Under the pieces are notes generated by a model. The model did not search any database, was not told the DNA's origin, and was given only the letters and a program-made list of their open reading frames with translations. Below are positions 1 through 11,344 of a stretch of 64,000 nt of DNA, piece by piece. The DNA comes from Verticillium longisporum (Eukaryota; Ascomycota; Sordariomycetes; Glomerellales; Plectosphaerellaceae), in assembly GCA_019188255.1 (NCBI GenBank), contig JAETXT010000009.1:930001-994000 (forward strand), read 5' to 3'. The position numbers were made by a program, and so were the translations under genes. How positions within the stretch are numbered: position 1 is the stretch's first letter; the number at the start of each line of letters is the position of its first letter.

Positions 1-690
1 CAATCGATTTCGACCTGCTCCATGAAGCCCGTCCCAGGGTTCAGGTGCCTGACTAAGGGGTTAGTCGAGGCTAGCGGAGAGGGGCTAATGGAGGATTCAA
101 CCAACATAATCATCTTTTTATACATATCTGGCCAAGATCGAATACTGCCGAAGAGTGTTCGGGCATGCATGAAGTCCCAGTCGGTACTAACCGTATCCCA
201 AGAACCCTCAAGGTCGAATGGCTCCGGGGGTTCCATAGTGCGTGGAATCCTCAGCGGTATGGGTTAGCGAAGAATGATATCTAGTAGCTGCACTTACATC
301 TCAGGCTGTATCATATTAAAGTCGAGGCCCTGCACATGCAGATGGGGATATTTTCTGTAGCAGTTCGTAAGAAGCAATGCCAAAGCGTCCATTTCTAGAG
401 CGGACGTACTCAGACAGTTCGATGGCCCAGATTCCCGTGCCTGTGCCAAGATCGAGGACCCGCAATGGCTTCTTCATGTCCAATGAAGCTGAGAACAGAC
501 TGCCATTGCGAGCTACTAGGAAGAATTTGTGGAATATGTCTAGACGATTTGTCTCCTCCTTTGCGCGAGCGAGGTTAGCTATATCACAGCGTAGATAGGT
601 CTATTGCTTCTTACTTCGTCAATGGGGAATATATACTTCTCCCTTGAAAATTTCCATTTTCTCCATACCAGCGGCCACAATAATAATACA
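1..690 (-). CDS. LaeA/UMTA-like SAM-dependent methyltransferase, 3' end beyond the window
   Basis: Reading leftward, spliced exons give a class I methyltransferase. A FPIDE box is followed by a helix containing RLDIFHKFF, then motif I (VLDLGTGTGIWAIEL, near bases 440-480), then HVQGLDFNMIQPEM, then DFMHARTLFGSIRSW and PGTGFMEQVEID at the window edge. This order is typical of fungal LaeA-like/UMTA methyltransferases, often tied to secondary metabolism. Introns that restore frame: 559-614, 355-409 and 250-297, all with GT..AG ends and the first and third with a GCTAAC branch box; a further intron ends near base 53. The 5' part (615-690) reads GRWYGENGNF in one frame and EKYIFPIDE in another, so one base shift separates them: either decay or a sequencing indel. 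The start codon was not resolved. The domain identity is secure; whether the gene is functional is open. Confidence 0.72.
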
Positions 691-1510
691 CATCGCGCAG
701 TTTGCGCTTCGCTCGATTGCCCGCCGGATCCCTATCCCACGATGTCAGTAAATAGGAATGACCCGCGCTGTAAGGAATGGGACGCAAGACTCCCACTGAA
801 AGATTAAAAAGGGAGCCCGACCTAGTTTTGCTATTGCCGTCCGACATAGCGAAAGGGAGCAACCCTTGCTGATTTGCCTTGCAGCAGACTGGTATCCTGG
901 TGATATTGAAAAATAACCCCGCCCGTAGGGGGCGGACAACTAGTCCACAGACACCTGGAGTCATGTGACACTCAACGCCTGAAAATGGCTAGCTCGTTCA
1001 GCGGAGAAGGAGGAAAAAAAGAGAGCAAATACATAATGGAGACCAAGGATGAGCCGCTCAAGCCAGATCTGGGATCACGTCCCTGTTTTGGATACTGGTT
1101 GGACTTCACTACCTTGCTTCACTCTCACATGCACACTTCATCGCCTGTGCTCTCCTCTCCACTGTCTCTTTCCCCTCGGCTTCGCTTCCCTGCGATTATC
1201 TCTCTGCTCTCTACGCCACTTTTCGGGTCACCCATACTCCATTTTCCACTCCCACCTGCGTTCAATATTCCTCCACCGGCGAGTCCTGATGCCACGGGTG
1301 CCCGCGGGTGCAGGTGTAGCCTGATATGGTGCTCAGTCGTGGCTAAGTGAATGAAGAGTTTTGGTTGGCCAGTGGCATCCGTGAGAGGCTGACTAAGAAT
1401 TGTGGAACAAAAATTTCCCGGCATTGGTTCGGCCTGGTGGCTGGGTTGCTTGTCACGAACACGACTCTTGCTCTTTCCTGTCTCTCCCGTCTTGAGCTCA
1501 TCCCACTCAC
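691..1510. other. no supported gene
   Basis: Open frames here are short and overlap on both strands without a recognisable domain. The plus strand of about 1100-1300 is pyrimidine-rich (TCT/CCT runs), which opens frames without implying coding. It may hold the 5' flank of the kinase remnant that begins at 1513. Confidence 0.4.
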
Positions 1511-1512
1511 CA

Positions 1513-3901
1513 TGAGGGATCAGGCGCAGACGAAGATCATTGAGGACAACCCTATTGGGAATAGTCTTGATGCCTTTCGCGCTTCTTTCAATTCGATATA
1601 CGAAGGCACGAGCATCTCCTGCATCCCAGAAGCGCTGGAGCGGCTTGGGCAAGAAGGTGCGACGCCCAAGATTTGTTCCAGCGCTGTTCTAACTAGCCTC
1701 CAGATCTTCGAAATCTCATACTCCCTCTCCTTTTTGCTCTACAAAGCCATACAGCCTCGGGCCTGCTCCTCGCAAATACCGGCCGTAGCGCGCTTCGAAG
1801 CGACCTTCTCAGGCTGATCGCTGCTGTTGCCTCTGACTCCTTCGACTTCGACCGTATCAAACCTCTTTTGAAAGCTGCCCTCGTCGATGATTTAGACGAT
1901 GCCCTCGTATGGGATCAAGTCTACAACGCCGTCACCGAATCTACCCCGCCTCCCCGCCCGATAGCATCTTCCTTCTAACAAACCCCCTGGCTCCGCAATA
2001 CTAGCAGCTTCGCGAACTCGTCTGAGCACCGTAAATATGTCGATGGTGTACTGAAGGAGGAGCTTGGCCCTATGTATGTCGGGCTCCGCAACTTCCATGA
2101 CATATACTTCGGCGGCGTGGCCGACCTTCAGACAGCGTCTCAGGCGTTCTTCGAGCAATGCGTCGAAGGTAGTGATCCACTCTTTGGGGATGGTTGGAAG
2201 GGATGGCCCAAAGATGCAAACCAGGATAATATGCTGAGCTGGTTTGCTGACTTTAGCGAGAAGCTGGCGACATTCGCAGAGGGCTACAAGTCAATTTCGA
2301 CACATCAACATCGACGAAGGCTATTGGTAAAGCCTAACGAGCCGATTGACGGCTCTATGGGGAAACGAAAAATGGACGTTGGGTTTGTGAATGATCCTCA
2401 AGCTGGAAAGGACTCGAGATGCCACTGGTCCTAGATCCTCGTGCCAGGAGAGCTTAAGAGCAACCCTTCCGCCGACAAAGCTTTAGAGGCCTAGCTTGAT
2501 CTTGGGAGGTACGCGAGGGAAGTGCTCGCTGCGCAGGATACCTGCCGCTTCGTCTTGGGCTTTACTATCTGTGGATCTCTCATAAGGGTCTAGGCGTTTG
2601 ACCGACTCGGGGGGATCGCATCCGAATAGTTCAATATTAACGACGATAGGCTTCAGTTTGTGTTCACGATCCTTGGCTTTCTTTGGATGAACGAGGAGGA
2701 ACTTGGATTTAATCCGACGATTATATCGGTAAACCAGGAGCGATTCATCGAGGTTAATCGGAATGGTTCGACCGAGCGGATCATTATCGACTAGCTAATG
2801 CAGCGGGCACGTTGCATAGCTGGTCGAGCGACGACATGTTGGAAAGCCCATCCCGAAGGACGACCAGAGATGCTGCTTATTATTAAGGATTCATAGCAAT
2901 ACCTAGAACGCGATGAGGAAGGCGACCTATTACGTGAAGCGACTAATAAAGGCGCCGTCAACGTGGCTCGATATTATCACCACGAGGCAGTTCAGATACG
3001 CGGGATGGATGACGACATTCGGAGCAATACTCGGCGTGGTCTGGATATCAGGAGAGCTGCGAACTACCGCCCAGCACGCCAAATGCCGCGGAACAACATC
3101 GCATCTGGCATATCAAGGGAAGGGGCCAGCAGCGCCAGAGCCAGCAGGAAGCGGTCATCTAGTCAGACTGGCGCCCACCCCCCTTCTAGCAAGTGATCCT
3201 GTTCCGTGTCTCCAACGAAGGCCGTCAGTGCACTACCAAATCGCGTACATCGGCGTGTCATCCTCCGAGACTATGGGTTGCCTATCTACAAGGCGAGATC
3301 CCGATCAGCTCTGCTTGCTGCGTTCGAGCGCTGCATTGAGGGACACGAGTCGTTGCATAAGGCAGGCTTCCTTCACAGAGACATCTCGGTCAACAATCTC
3401 ATGATCAACGAGGATAATAATAACCCCTCCTAGCCTTCTTTCTTGATTGACCTTAACCTGGCTATTAAAGAGTCACGAGAGGCTGCGTCAGGAGCAAAGG
3501 GGAAAACTGGAACAAGGGCTTTTATAGCAATCGGGGCGCTACTGGGCGAGCAGCATTCCTTCATGCACGATCTCGAGTCATTCTTCTGGGTCCTGTTCTG
3601 GATATGCATCCACTACAACGGGCCAGACGATGCCAGAGTCGTTCTAGAATTTGATAAGTGGAATTATGTTGATACGGGAGAACTGGCAAACCTGAAGAAA
3701 GGGCTAGTATCCCATGAAGGTGACTTCATCAAAATCGCGGAGGAGAATTTCACTTCCTATTATCAACCGTTGGTACCTTGGGTCAATAGGTTACGGAAAG
3801 TAGTGTTTCCAAATGGTGGGAGGTGGGAGAGAGAGGACAAAGGGCAATATGTTCGGGTGAGGGAGATCCTTCAGGAGGCGGGACGGGACGCAAATGTATA
3901 G
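1513..3901 (+). pseudogene. FunK1-type fungal protein kinase, decayed copy 1
   Basis: A complete-length but broken fungal-specific kinase (FunK1, Pkinase_fungal). The N-terminus (IIEDNPIGNSLDAFRASF) starts at 1513 and is followed by a probable intron near 1656. Conserved text continues through SSEHRKYVDGVLKEEL (about 2020-2060) and YVGLRNFHDIYFGG. The catalytic loop HRDISVNNLMI lies at about 3373-3405, and the C-lobe (GTRAFIAIGALLG, MHDLESFFWVLFW) ends at 3901. The expected DLD of the metal-binding motif reads DLN (about 3450), a G-to-A type change. In-frame TAG/TAA/TGA codons interrupt it at many points, for example near 1977, 2432, 2492 and 3434, mostly explicable as CAG or TGG turned into TAG. 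A paralogue lies at 39306-40890. Such kinases are multicopy in many fungi; no active product is expected. Confidence 0.82.
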
Positions 3902-4530
3902 CAGATGGTGCCCTGGGAATGTGTTGAAAAGAAGACGAGATGACACTCCCGCAAGACCGGTGTAGCCTAAAAACGCGTCGCGTCACTCCGAGCAATCAAC
4001 TCGCGTTCTCACGTGCCTCCGGGTAAACGTCGGCTTATTCTCCAGCATGAAACGGTGCAGAACGAGATTGAAGCTGGGTGGCTTGTGCAAATCCAGACAC
4101 TAAAGCTTGCTCCGCCACGAACACTTCAAGTCAACCGGACAAATTCTGTTGTGGAGATCCTCGGGCAGGGCCGGTCGGAGATCCTTCCATTCAAAGAGTG
4201 CAATTCTCATTCTGAAGAGAAGGTAGAGCTATTTCCCTTCTCTCGTTCAAGTTTTTGAGACATCTCTCGAGTTTCAGGCAACGGCGACGTGCACGGGCCA
4301 GTTTTAGCGCATTCCATCAAATTACGAGCTAAACCCTGGTCGAGTAGGGTGGAACGCTCGGATCTGCCCATTTTTCCGCACCGCCAGTTGGCATGGAAAC
4401 ACCGATTGAGGGGCAAGACTCATTTGTTTTTGAACTCCTTTACTTCTCTCGCTTCACCACCCCGACGCTAGTCTTTCTATCTAATTTCGATGTTCTCAGC
4501 TGACTGTCTTCTTTATAAACATCTTTTATA

Positions 4531-5955
4531 ATGTCTCTGTGGTCGTGTGGATGGGAAAATTGCGGAAAACCGGCCGCGCAGAGAGCAGGAGACTGCTTGC
4601 TGTGCGACAAACACCTCTGTCGCACGCATCGTCAAGAGCCGTGGCACCAATGTCCGAAACCGGAGGTCCGTAAGATACAGCTCGAGGATTCGCTATAGCA
4701 GCACTGCTCATGCTCATGAATTCAGGAAAACTGGGAGTCCTACGCTGCTCAATATACAGCCACTGAGGCCCGTCACATAGACGAGCTATGCCGTCGAATA
4801 GATCGTTCCAAATTATGCTACCGCGCATCGATGCTTAGGGGAGGCATCTCCTGTACCGTTGAATTATCCAGCAAAAGCCTATCAGCTATGATGGGGAACC
4901 AGAACTGCCATGCCGAGATCACCTTCCAAGACAACGTCAAATGGCTTGCACGCTTTCGCCTCGCCAGAACCTCATCACCGCCGCGGGAAGTCCGTGATTG
5001 GATCCTTCGAAGCGAAGCTGCCACCATGATTTATCTTCAGCAGCACACCTGCATCCCCACACCTAAAATCTTCGACTGGGCAGCCGAATCCGATCCAGGG
5101 AACACGCTTGGAGTCGGCTATATCCTGATGGAAAAGCTAGACGGAAAGTCCCTAGATTGGCAGGCGGCGACTCCCGAGCAGAAGGAGAAGGTCATGCAAC
5201 AGTTGGTTGATATACTCCTCGAGATTGAGAAGCATCCCTTCGAAGCAATGGGATCACTTGTGTCCTCGGCGGGAGATACGATAGACGTTCAAGGCCTAGC
5301 ACATCAATCAACGTTTCGGGTAGGAACAGGTCCGCTCGGCCCTTTCTCTTCCTCACTGGAGGGGTCGCAGGCAATGCTCGAGTCCTACCTCGCAATGATA
5401 GCCAGTGGCGAGATTGATACCCCCTGTCCGGTAGACACTTATCTTGTCCACCGTTTTCGACTGGATATTGTTGGCGGCCTCTGGGAAGACGTCCCAGTAG
5501 GCGGTCAATTCTTCCTCAAGCACCCGGACGATAAGGGTGACCATATGCTCGTCAATGACTCTTTCGATATCGTAGGGATCATCGACTGGGAATGGACCCA
5601 AACTGTTTCCAGGGCGGAGGCCTTCTGTTCCCCGTGCATGATGTGGCCGGTGACTGAGTTCTATAACGGCTCCAATGAGCTAACCGCGGATGAATTGCGA
5701 CTTGCTGCCATCTTTCGGGAAAGGGGCCGTGGAGATCTTGCCAACTGTGTCATTGAGGGCAGAAGGATCCAGAGATTCTTCTTCGCTCTCGGCCCCGAGA
5801 GCTCTTTCTCAGATAGGAAGACATTCACACATCTATTCGCAGGACTCCAGCGGGCCTTCAACTCGGAAGACGAGGGGTGGGAGCCCTGGAAGAGCAAGGC
5901 TCTCGAGAAGTGGAAAGATGATAGGTTGCTCCTCGGTTTGTTGTGCCTAGAGTAG
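4531..5955 (+). CDS. APH-family (aminoglycoside phosphotransferase-like) kinase with N-terminal Cys/His zinc motif
   Basis: Two exons: 4531-4665 and 4726-5955, with a 60-base intron (donor GTCCGT, acceptor TTCAG), giving about 454 residues. Exon 1 encodes a Cys/His cluster (CGWENCGK, CLLCDKHLC, WHQC) that resembles a small zinc-binding module. The rest is the fungal APH/choline-kinase-like fold: an N-lobe with WLARFRL, VGYILMEKLDGKSLDW at about residue 140, a Brenner-type DKGDHMLVND loop and IVGIIDWEWT carrying the second catalytic Asp. Fungal members are numerous and their substrates are mostly unknown; antibiotic resistance should not be assumed. The usual D-x-x-x-x-N of the catalytic loop is present as DHMLVN, so activity is plausible. 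The frame is intact and the gene stands alone between two decayed loci. The 4531 start is chosen because it precedes the Cys cluster in frame and gives a phase-0 splice. Confidence 0.85.
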
Positions 5956-5991
5956 CATAAGAGGAGCCAAAGAACTTTATACACACGCAAC

Positions 5992-6213
5992 CTAACCCTC
6001 GCCCCTTCCTAAGATGTTTCGTTCTAAATGCATAATCTCAATGTTGAAATCCACGTCAGGTCTCTGCTGGGCTCCAGAAGGCTTGTCTTTGATTGTGTTA
6101 GAAGACGGTCGGATGAAGCTCCGGGGGTAGAAGTGATGCTCACGGTCGGCGCAATAACGGCCACCACTTAGTGCCCATTTGTCACATCCAGAGTGTGCAC
6201 ATTTCTCAGCCAT
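5992..6213 (-). CDS. small Cys/His protein, 73 aa
   Basis: An ORF of 73 codons starts MAEKCAHSGCDKWALSGGRYC. The spacing C-x4-C-x10-C looks like half of a small metal-binding module similar to the N-terminal motif of the neighbouring kinase (CGWENCGK). The rest is polar and unrecognised. It ends 37 bases from the 3' end of the convergent APH-type gene. Small fungal proteins of this kind exist, but no function can be given. It may have an unseen intron after the Cys motif. Confidence 0.42.
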   Translation of the reverse strand: MAEKCAHSGCDKWALSGGRYCADREHHFYPRSFIRPSSNTIKDKPSGAQQRPDVDFNIEIMHLERNILGRGEG

Positions 6214-8057
6214 GTTGTTAGAAAGTTAGAGCCGTGGATGTTAATATATGCTTTATGCCAGGTGCTTGTTTCAGTTGATAGGAGAGGCTAGAAATGATGC
6301 GATAAAAAGGAAAGAGGCTGGCGGAAAGGACGGTCTTTATATACTTGACAAAAGGCTTGCGAGGCCACGGCCTTGGTCATATCGCACCATCTGTAGCATG
6401 CCGTGTGGGGTCGTTACATTCTGCACGATATGGCCGAAGGAAGAATAAAAAAGGTGGAGTTCTAAGCAACCGCGACTGTGGTGAAGATGAGGGAGCTCGG
6501 TTGGTCCTTCAACAACACAATGGCCTCAGAACCAATGACATACGTACTTCAGAGTGACGAAGTCACGAATCTGCATGACTCAATGAAGGCAACCCATGCT
6601 ACCTGCGCTAAGACCACAAAAGAACAGGCAGAAATGCAGTATGTGCCCAATTTAGGAGAACGAAAGGTTGGCCAGCTCATCACAAGACTAGCACCATGAC
6701 TAATGAGGGTTAGCGCCTTTGCCCTTCTGGTCGTGTTTGTGTCCCTTCCTCTCTGCTCTTTTAATTATTAACTTCCTTGAACCTTTTGTAACTCCAAGGA
6801 TATCTGCACGTCAAGACTGAGCTGGCGTGACACATCTCATCATCGACTCATGAAGCCGGCGGCCCCTCCTTTGTCAGCGAGTTTTGTAGGGCGGCCAGCT
6901 TCATGGGTGGCTGCCTAAAGTGCACTGCAAACGGGCCCATTGTTGTCCAATCACTTTAGTCCAGCTGGACCAACAAGTTGTGGTGGCAGCTGGAGGACAG
7001 GCAAGGGGAAGAATCCTTCCGCGCAAAAGCTGGGTTTACAGTACGTTGTATCAGCCAATTTTGACGGATTTCCATCTCTGGACAGAGATTTACGGAGGAT
7101 GGGTAATATGATGCCGAACGCCTTTTTGCACGCTGAGCGGGGCTGTCCAGATCACCGCTCCGATAGCCGACGCAACCTATTTGGCGTTTATCCCTCTTGC
7201 GAATTAGCAACCATGGGCTGCTGCCTTGAGTGATGTCTTGAGGCTGCCTTTTCCATCGTGTATGCAATGGAGGACGAACCATCAGACGGTATTGAAACAG
7301 GGAGTGGGGAATGTGGTGCCAGATCCCTGTGACGTCAGACAGCAGGCTGATGGCCGATTGGCTGCAATGTATCTTGAGCTTCTGCAACATGGTCACAAGG
7401 CGACGCCGCGAGCAGCTCCGAGCCCACAACTGCCGCTGCCCGATGAATCTGGTCAATTCTTTGGGCGCATTGTAGCTTATTCCTCACGGTGGAGAATCGA
7501 TGCACACGGGGCAAATCGGGATGTGACATGCAGCGGTAAACAGGAGATATCGTCTGGGGGCGCGTGTTTTTCTCTTTGAAAAGGGGGGAATGGTAGAAAG
7601 GGGGTGGGGACTGGAACCGGAGCGTGCTTGACAAAAAGACCTTCTTTTTCTCAGGGTAAGTGCGGAACAAGTGGAGCTTCCCAGCAAGGAAGAGATAACG
7701 CTAAGCTGCTAAAGTAATTTTAACATCAGCTCGCCGTGAATGCTTGTGTGGCTTGGTGCTGGAATAGATCCAGACTCGGCTCTTATCGGCTCATTGTCGT
7801 CGAGCAGATAAATACCGGGTTTGCTGGGTAGTTTCATGGCTGGACAACTCGAAAACAAGTAGCAAAGCCTTTTCGGGGTGGTCTTGAAATCTTCATTGAA
7901 AACGCCTAACCTCATGCATAACACTAACATGCCATCTCAAATAAAAACAAGCCAAAGCTCGACCTTTTTCTCCCGCTGGCGAATAGTTAACCAAGCGCTC
8001 CCAAGAAATGATAATGAATAAAACCGACTCTAGATATGCTTACCTGGGAGATGATAC
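6214..8057. other. intergenic, no supported gene
   Basis: Overlapping short frames on both strands (for example 6956-7456 minus, 166 codons) lack recognisable domains and intron-exon logic. Nothing else was identified. Confidence 0.4.
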
Positions 8058-8144
8058 TCAGCTTTTCTCCCCGCCGCAAGTAGGGCATGGGTTTCCTTTG
8101 ACTTTGCCTGTGTCGTGGCATGTTTCGCATTCAGGTACAGGCAT
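8058..8144 (-). CDS. 28-residue zinc-hook microprotein (CxxC...CxxC)
   Basis: A very short ORF, MPVPECETCHDTGKVKGNP followed by CPTCGGEKS and TGA, encodes two CxxC knuckles separated by ten residues. The C-x2-C-x2-TG...C-x2-C-G-G layout is that of one DnaJ-type zinc-binding repeat. It is below usual gene-calling cut-offs. The pattern is too ordered to be likely by chance in 28 codons, but there is no independent evidence of expression. It could instead be an exon of a larger gene: a GTAAG site follows the stop in the same direction (near 8040). Confidence 0.5.
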   Translation of the reverse strand: MPVPECETCHDTGKVKGNPCPTCGGEKS

Positions 8145-8507
8145 CTTTTGATTTTGACCAAGTGTGAAGGGTAGAAGTGGTAAAGAGATATTCATCGAAC
8201 ACTCCTGGGAATTAGGAGGTATTTAATCATTTGACCTTGCCACCGAAGAGTGGCATTTTTCAGCCAATTATACGTCGTCAAATTTACCAAACGCTGATTG
8301 GCTGAGTATCAACGTCACTGGAAGTCGGATTAACCAAACGCCGACTGGAGATGGGTGGGACGCTCTTCCTTCGCGACGTGTGCTGTCTCCGACCTTTCTT
8401 TAATCAATTACCACTGAGCCCTGCGGCAATTGGCAACATGTCGGACGAGATCTGCCAGCAGCCACAATGTACCTGCTCTGCTTTCTTTCTAACGAGCGAT
8501 TCTTTAA

Positions 8508-9522
8508 ATGCCCATCTTGAAGAATATCGAGTCAGTACCCTTCAGCCTGCATGTACAGAACGAAACCGTCCAGTCTCGGGAAAGCTACCTGTCCGCTCAA
8601 CTCGAAATATGCCGAACGCACTCGAAGGCGAATGACGACGATCCAGATAGCGACAACGATGACGAGAGCCCCATAACATCGAACGGTAGTGGCAAAACGT
8701 ATTATTGTCCTCTCAAACGATGCGATCGGCACAACAAACCGTTTAGAACACGGCAGAGACTCCGTCGGCACTTTGCACGACGTAATTTTCACCTTCTCTC
8801 CAACGAACAACCCCCCCGCCCAATCACGCAGGTTTCTAACGCCTTCAGTGCAGACGTCAAATGTGACGAGGTATGTGTGTGCTGTCACCAAGTTCTCAGG
8901 CGAGTGAGCGAGTACATCAGACACAGCAAACGGCACGGGCAGGCGGGTCAAACGAAGACTACATATATGAGCCAAATGTGTAATGAGTTGCACGATCGTG
9001 CCGCCAATGAGCTAAGGCTTGCAGAAAACGAACGTCTATCTAGTGTTGAAAAGAGGAGTAAGAAAAGAGCTCGCGAGGTGGAAGGTATAGACTCATGGAC
9101 ATCGGGAGCTCAAAGAGCCAAGTCGGACGGTGTTGGCATGATGACAACGACCTACGCGCAATTTCTCCACGTCAATGGTACTGGCGCTTTCCAAACGCCT
9201 CGGCTACGCTGACATCAGACAAGGCACGCCTGCAGTTCTTCCCTCCGCGCAGTCGACCACTTCTGCGCAGTCGACCACCTCCGCTCAGTCGGCTATGCCT
9301 TTTCCAAAGGTTGCTGAATCAGTGGCCATAAATGGCTTTACAAACATGGGAACAGGGGTGTTTTATCCCGAGTCTATCGAAGGATCATCCGGCGCTCTGG
9401 ACGACATGAACTTCGATGCCCCCGTCAACGGTATTATAAACTTTCCTGAACCATGGGTCGGCTGGATGCCAGAAGAGCCTGGGACTGGGGATGTAAGGAC
9501 GGGCGTTGTAACATACGTATGA
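8508..9522 (+). CDS. C2H2 zinc-finger protein, probable transcription factor
   Basis: Proposed exons 8508-9177 and 9236-9522, joined by a 58-base intron (donor GTACTG, GCTGAC branch box, acceptor TGCAG) that keeps frame and gives 318 residues. A degenerate finger (YYCPLKRC...LRRHFARR) is followed by a canonical C-x2-C-x12-H-x3-H finger (CVCCHQVLRR...RHSKRH). Next come a basic KKRAREVE stretch, a short repeat of AQSTTS and an acidic tail. An alternative 5' exon from 8438 (MSDEICQQPQCTCSAFF) lies in another frame and would need a 28-base intron or a frameshift, so the N-terminus is uncertain. It converges with the minus-strand gene that ends 11 bases downstream. A role in DNA binding is inferred from the fingers only. 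Confidence 0.62.
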
Positions 9523-9532
9523 GCAGTGATAG

Positions 9533-10411
9533 CTATTTGTTGGTACCCCCAGTCGAATCTCTGAATTCAAAATTCAGTCGGATTTTTGGGCGCTCCATGT
9601 CTGCCACCTTCTCTGCCAACCTGGGTGTGTTTGGAAGGATCATTTTTGGCCATCTCTCGACCACGTCGACTGTCGCAAACTCAAAGGTGATCGCATACCC
9701 TAGCTTGATTTCGAAACCGATCCGAGCGTCGAAAATCGCTCTGCGAGATGTGTCAGAGCATGCGATTGCAATATAGGGCGGTAACTTACAAGCCACCGTC
9801 TGGAAAGTCTTCTTCCTCGGGTTTGCAGCCTACTTCAGCCAGTGCAGATCCGGGAATTTCGTACAAGAGCCTTTTCCCGTCCGTAGTAGGCAACTCATGT
9901 TGATGCGAACCGCTACAATAGCTAACCAGCGACCCCTTGGGCAGTAGATGAACTATTAGAGCGCGCCGACCAGCTTTTGGACCACCCCTCCTGAAGCATA
10001 GAATATGCCCGGGGTATGCTTTGTATCTCAGCCAGTGAGCGAGGACACAAATTTTGTCGCCAAAGAAGGATTCCACAATCGACAGGATGCGCTGGAAAGG
10101 ATTAGATGGGTACCTTAGAACCTCGCATCCCTACTCACCTCATTGAGGACGTGTCGTTTGCAAAAATCCAGGCCATATTCCGAGAAGTATGGGAAGCCCC
10201 TCCTCTCCATCTCCAGCATGTCTTCTCCTATCGCCGAGTCCTTCAAACCAAAGAAGCCCTCGTCGACGAGGGACTTCATCGCGACCTCGAGCGAGAGTGT
10301 GGTCGACGCCATAGCCAGAAGTGTTTGTTCCTTGGTCAAATTGCGCGGGGTGTCTGGCGCTCGGAAACCTGTGCTATGACGCACGGATTCATTCGCTGCT
10401 CGGAAAAGCAA
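9533..10411 (-). CDS. conserved-looking three-exon gene, function unknown, 260 aa
   Basis: Exons 10411-10139, 10091-9790 and 9740-9533 splice in frame. Intron 1 (47 bases) has GTGAGT..TTCCAG; intron 2 (49 bases) has GTAAGT, a CTGACA branch box and CGCAG. The product contains LVSYCSGSHQHELP, ALAEVGCKPEEEDFPDGG and AIFDARIGFEIKLGYAITFEF. The last part reads like a strand-rich domain running on from LDAR-type text in fungal hypothetical proteins. The GSHQH text superficially resembles the iron-site surroundings of Fe(II)/2-oxoglutarate dioxygenases, but a full HxD...H set was not found, so no enzyme is claimed. The first Met at 10411 was used; a second in-frame Met lies 32 codons further in. Confidence 0.6.
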
Positions 10412-10493
10412 CTTTTCCAGGGGCGTTTCCTGTTACTTAGCCGAAGATTATCCATATGCTCTTGGTCATACTTCAATCGTTTCGCACAAACTT

Positions 10494-10622
10494 GTGGTAC
10501 CCTCCACTACAGTAGCAGGGATCACAGCTTGTGGTATCCCTCCACTACAGTGGCAGGGATCACAGCTTGTGGTATCCCTCCACTACATTGGCAGGGATCA
10601 CAGCTTGTGGTACTCTCCACCA
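10494..10622. repeat. 38-bp tandem repeat, about 3.3 copies
   Basis: Three near-identical units of the form CTTGTGGTAtCCCTCCACTA followed by CAGTGGCAGGGATCACAG are arrayed head to tail and end in a partial unit. Copies differ by one or two bases. The unit is not a multiple of three, so it does not encode a simple peptide repeat. Confidence 0.9.
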
Positions 10623-11340
10623 GAATCACCGCAATTCTACAGAGTATGGCCCTGCAAGGCAGATAATCGGACAATCGGGACTAGGGGTGGTTTGTGGTAA
10701 CAGTGCGGGGAATTGAGAGAGAGGAGCGCATCGGTTGGCTCGCCGCGTCCACGTGACAGTCTCCCTGCCAATTGGCCAATTGCGATCTGCCAGTCCTGCT
10801 GGCTACAATATCTCAGGCAATAATGGCCTGTAGTACTCAGCTACGCAGAGTAGGAGTGTTGGCCTTGACGCCAGCAAACCTCCCTTCTACCTCCCTGCCC
10901 CCTGTTGAAGCGCGAGCACGATGCGAGTCAACAAGGTCATCTTGAGAGGGCTGGGATCTGCGCGCGTTGATCTGGCTTCTCAAGAAGCACTTCAAAGAAG
11001 ACTGATACAGGAGACCGAGAGAATGAGGATTTTCTCTATGCTCTAGGGTGGCTGAGTTGCTGCCAGCCTGCCATCTGCAGTGTTGTTTGATGTACATGTT
11101 GGCGGAGGAAGTGGCCAGTCACATCACTCACGTCCCGGGACGGCTCGGAGTTCCTCAGAGCCTAGGGCCTGTCGAGATACTCTCACTGGGTGTGAAATGA
11201 GCCCCGTATAACTTGGAGGGCAAGGCCTAAACTTACCCAATTCGTTTCCACTTTGAGCACGATCTTCGCATCTTATGAGAGACAGCCTAGCTTGTAAGGC
11301 TTAATGCATGCGAGTGGTGGTGTTACTCCTAATCCACTGG
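10623..11340. other. intergenic, no supported gene
   Basis: No ORF with a recognisable domain. The block CGGCTCGGAGTTCC at about 11142 recurs near 12068 inside the following repeat, so this stretch may be an eroded edge of that duplication. Confidence 0.4.
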
Positions 11341-11344
11341 GCCG

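Noticed and set aside
1125..1652. 175-codon minus-strand ORF
   Set aside because: It overlaps the FunK1 N-terminal exon on the other strand and has no domain.
4526..4828. 100-codon minus-strand ORF
   Set aside because: Antisense to exon 1 and intron of the APH-type gene, which has a consistent spliced frame.
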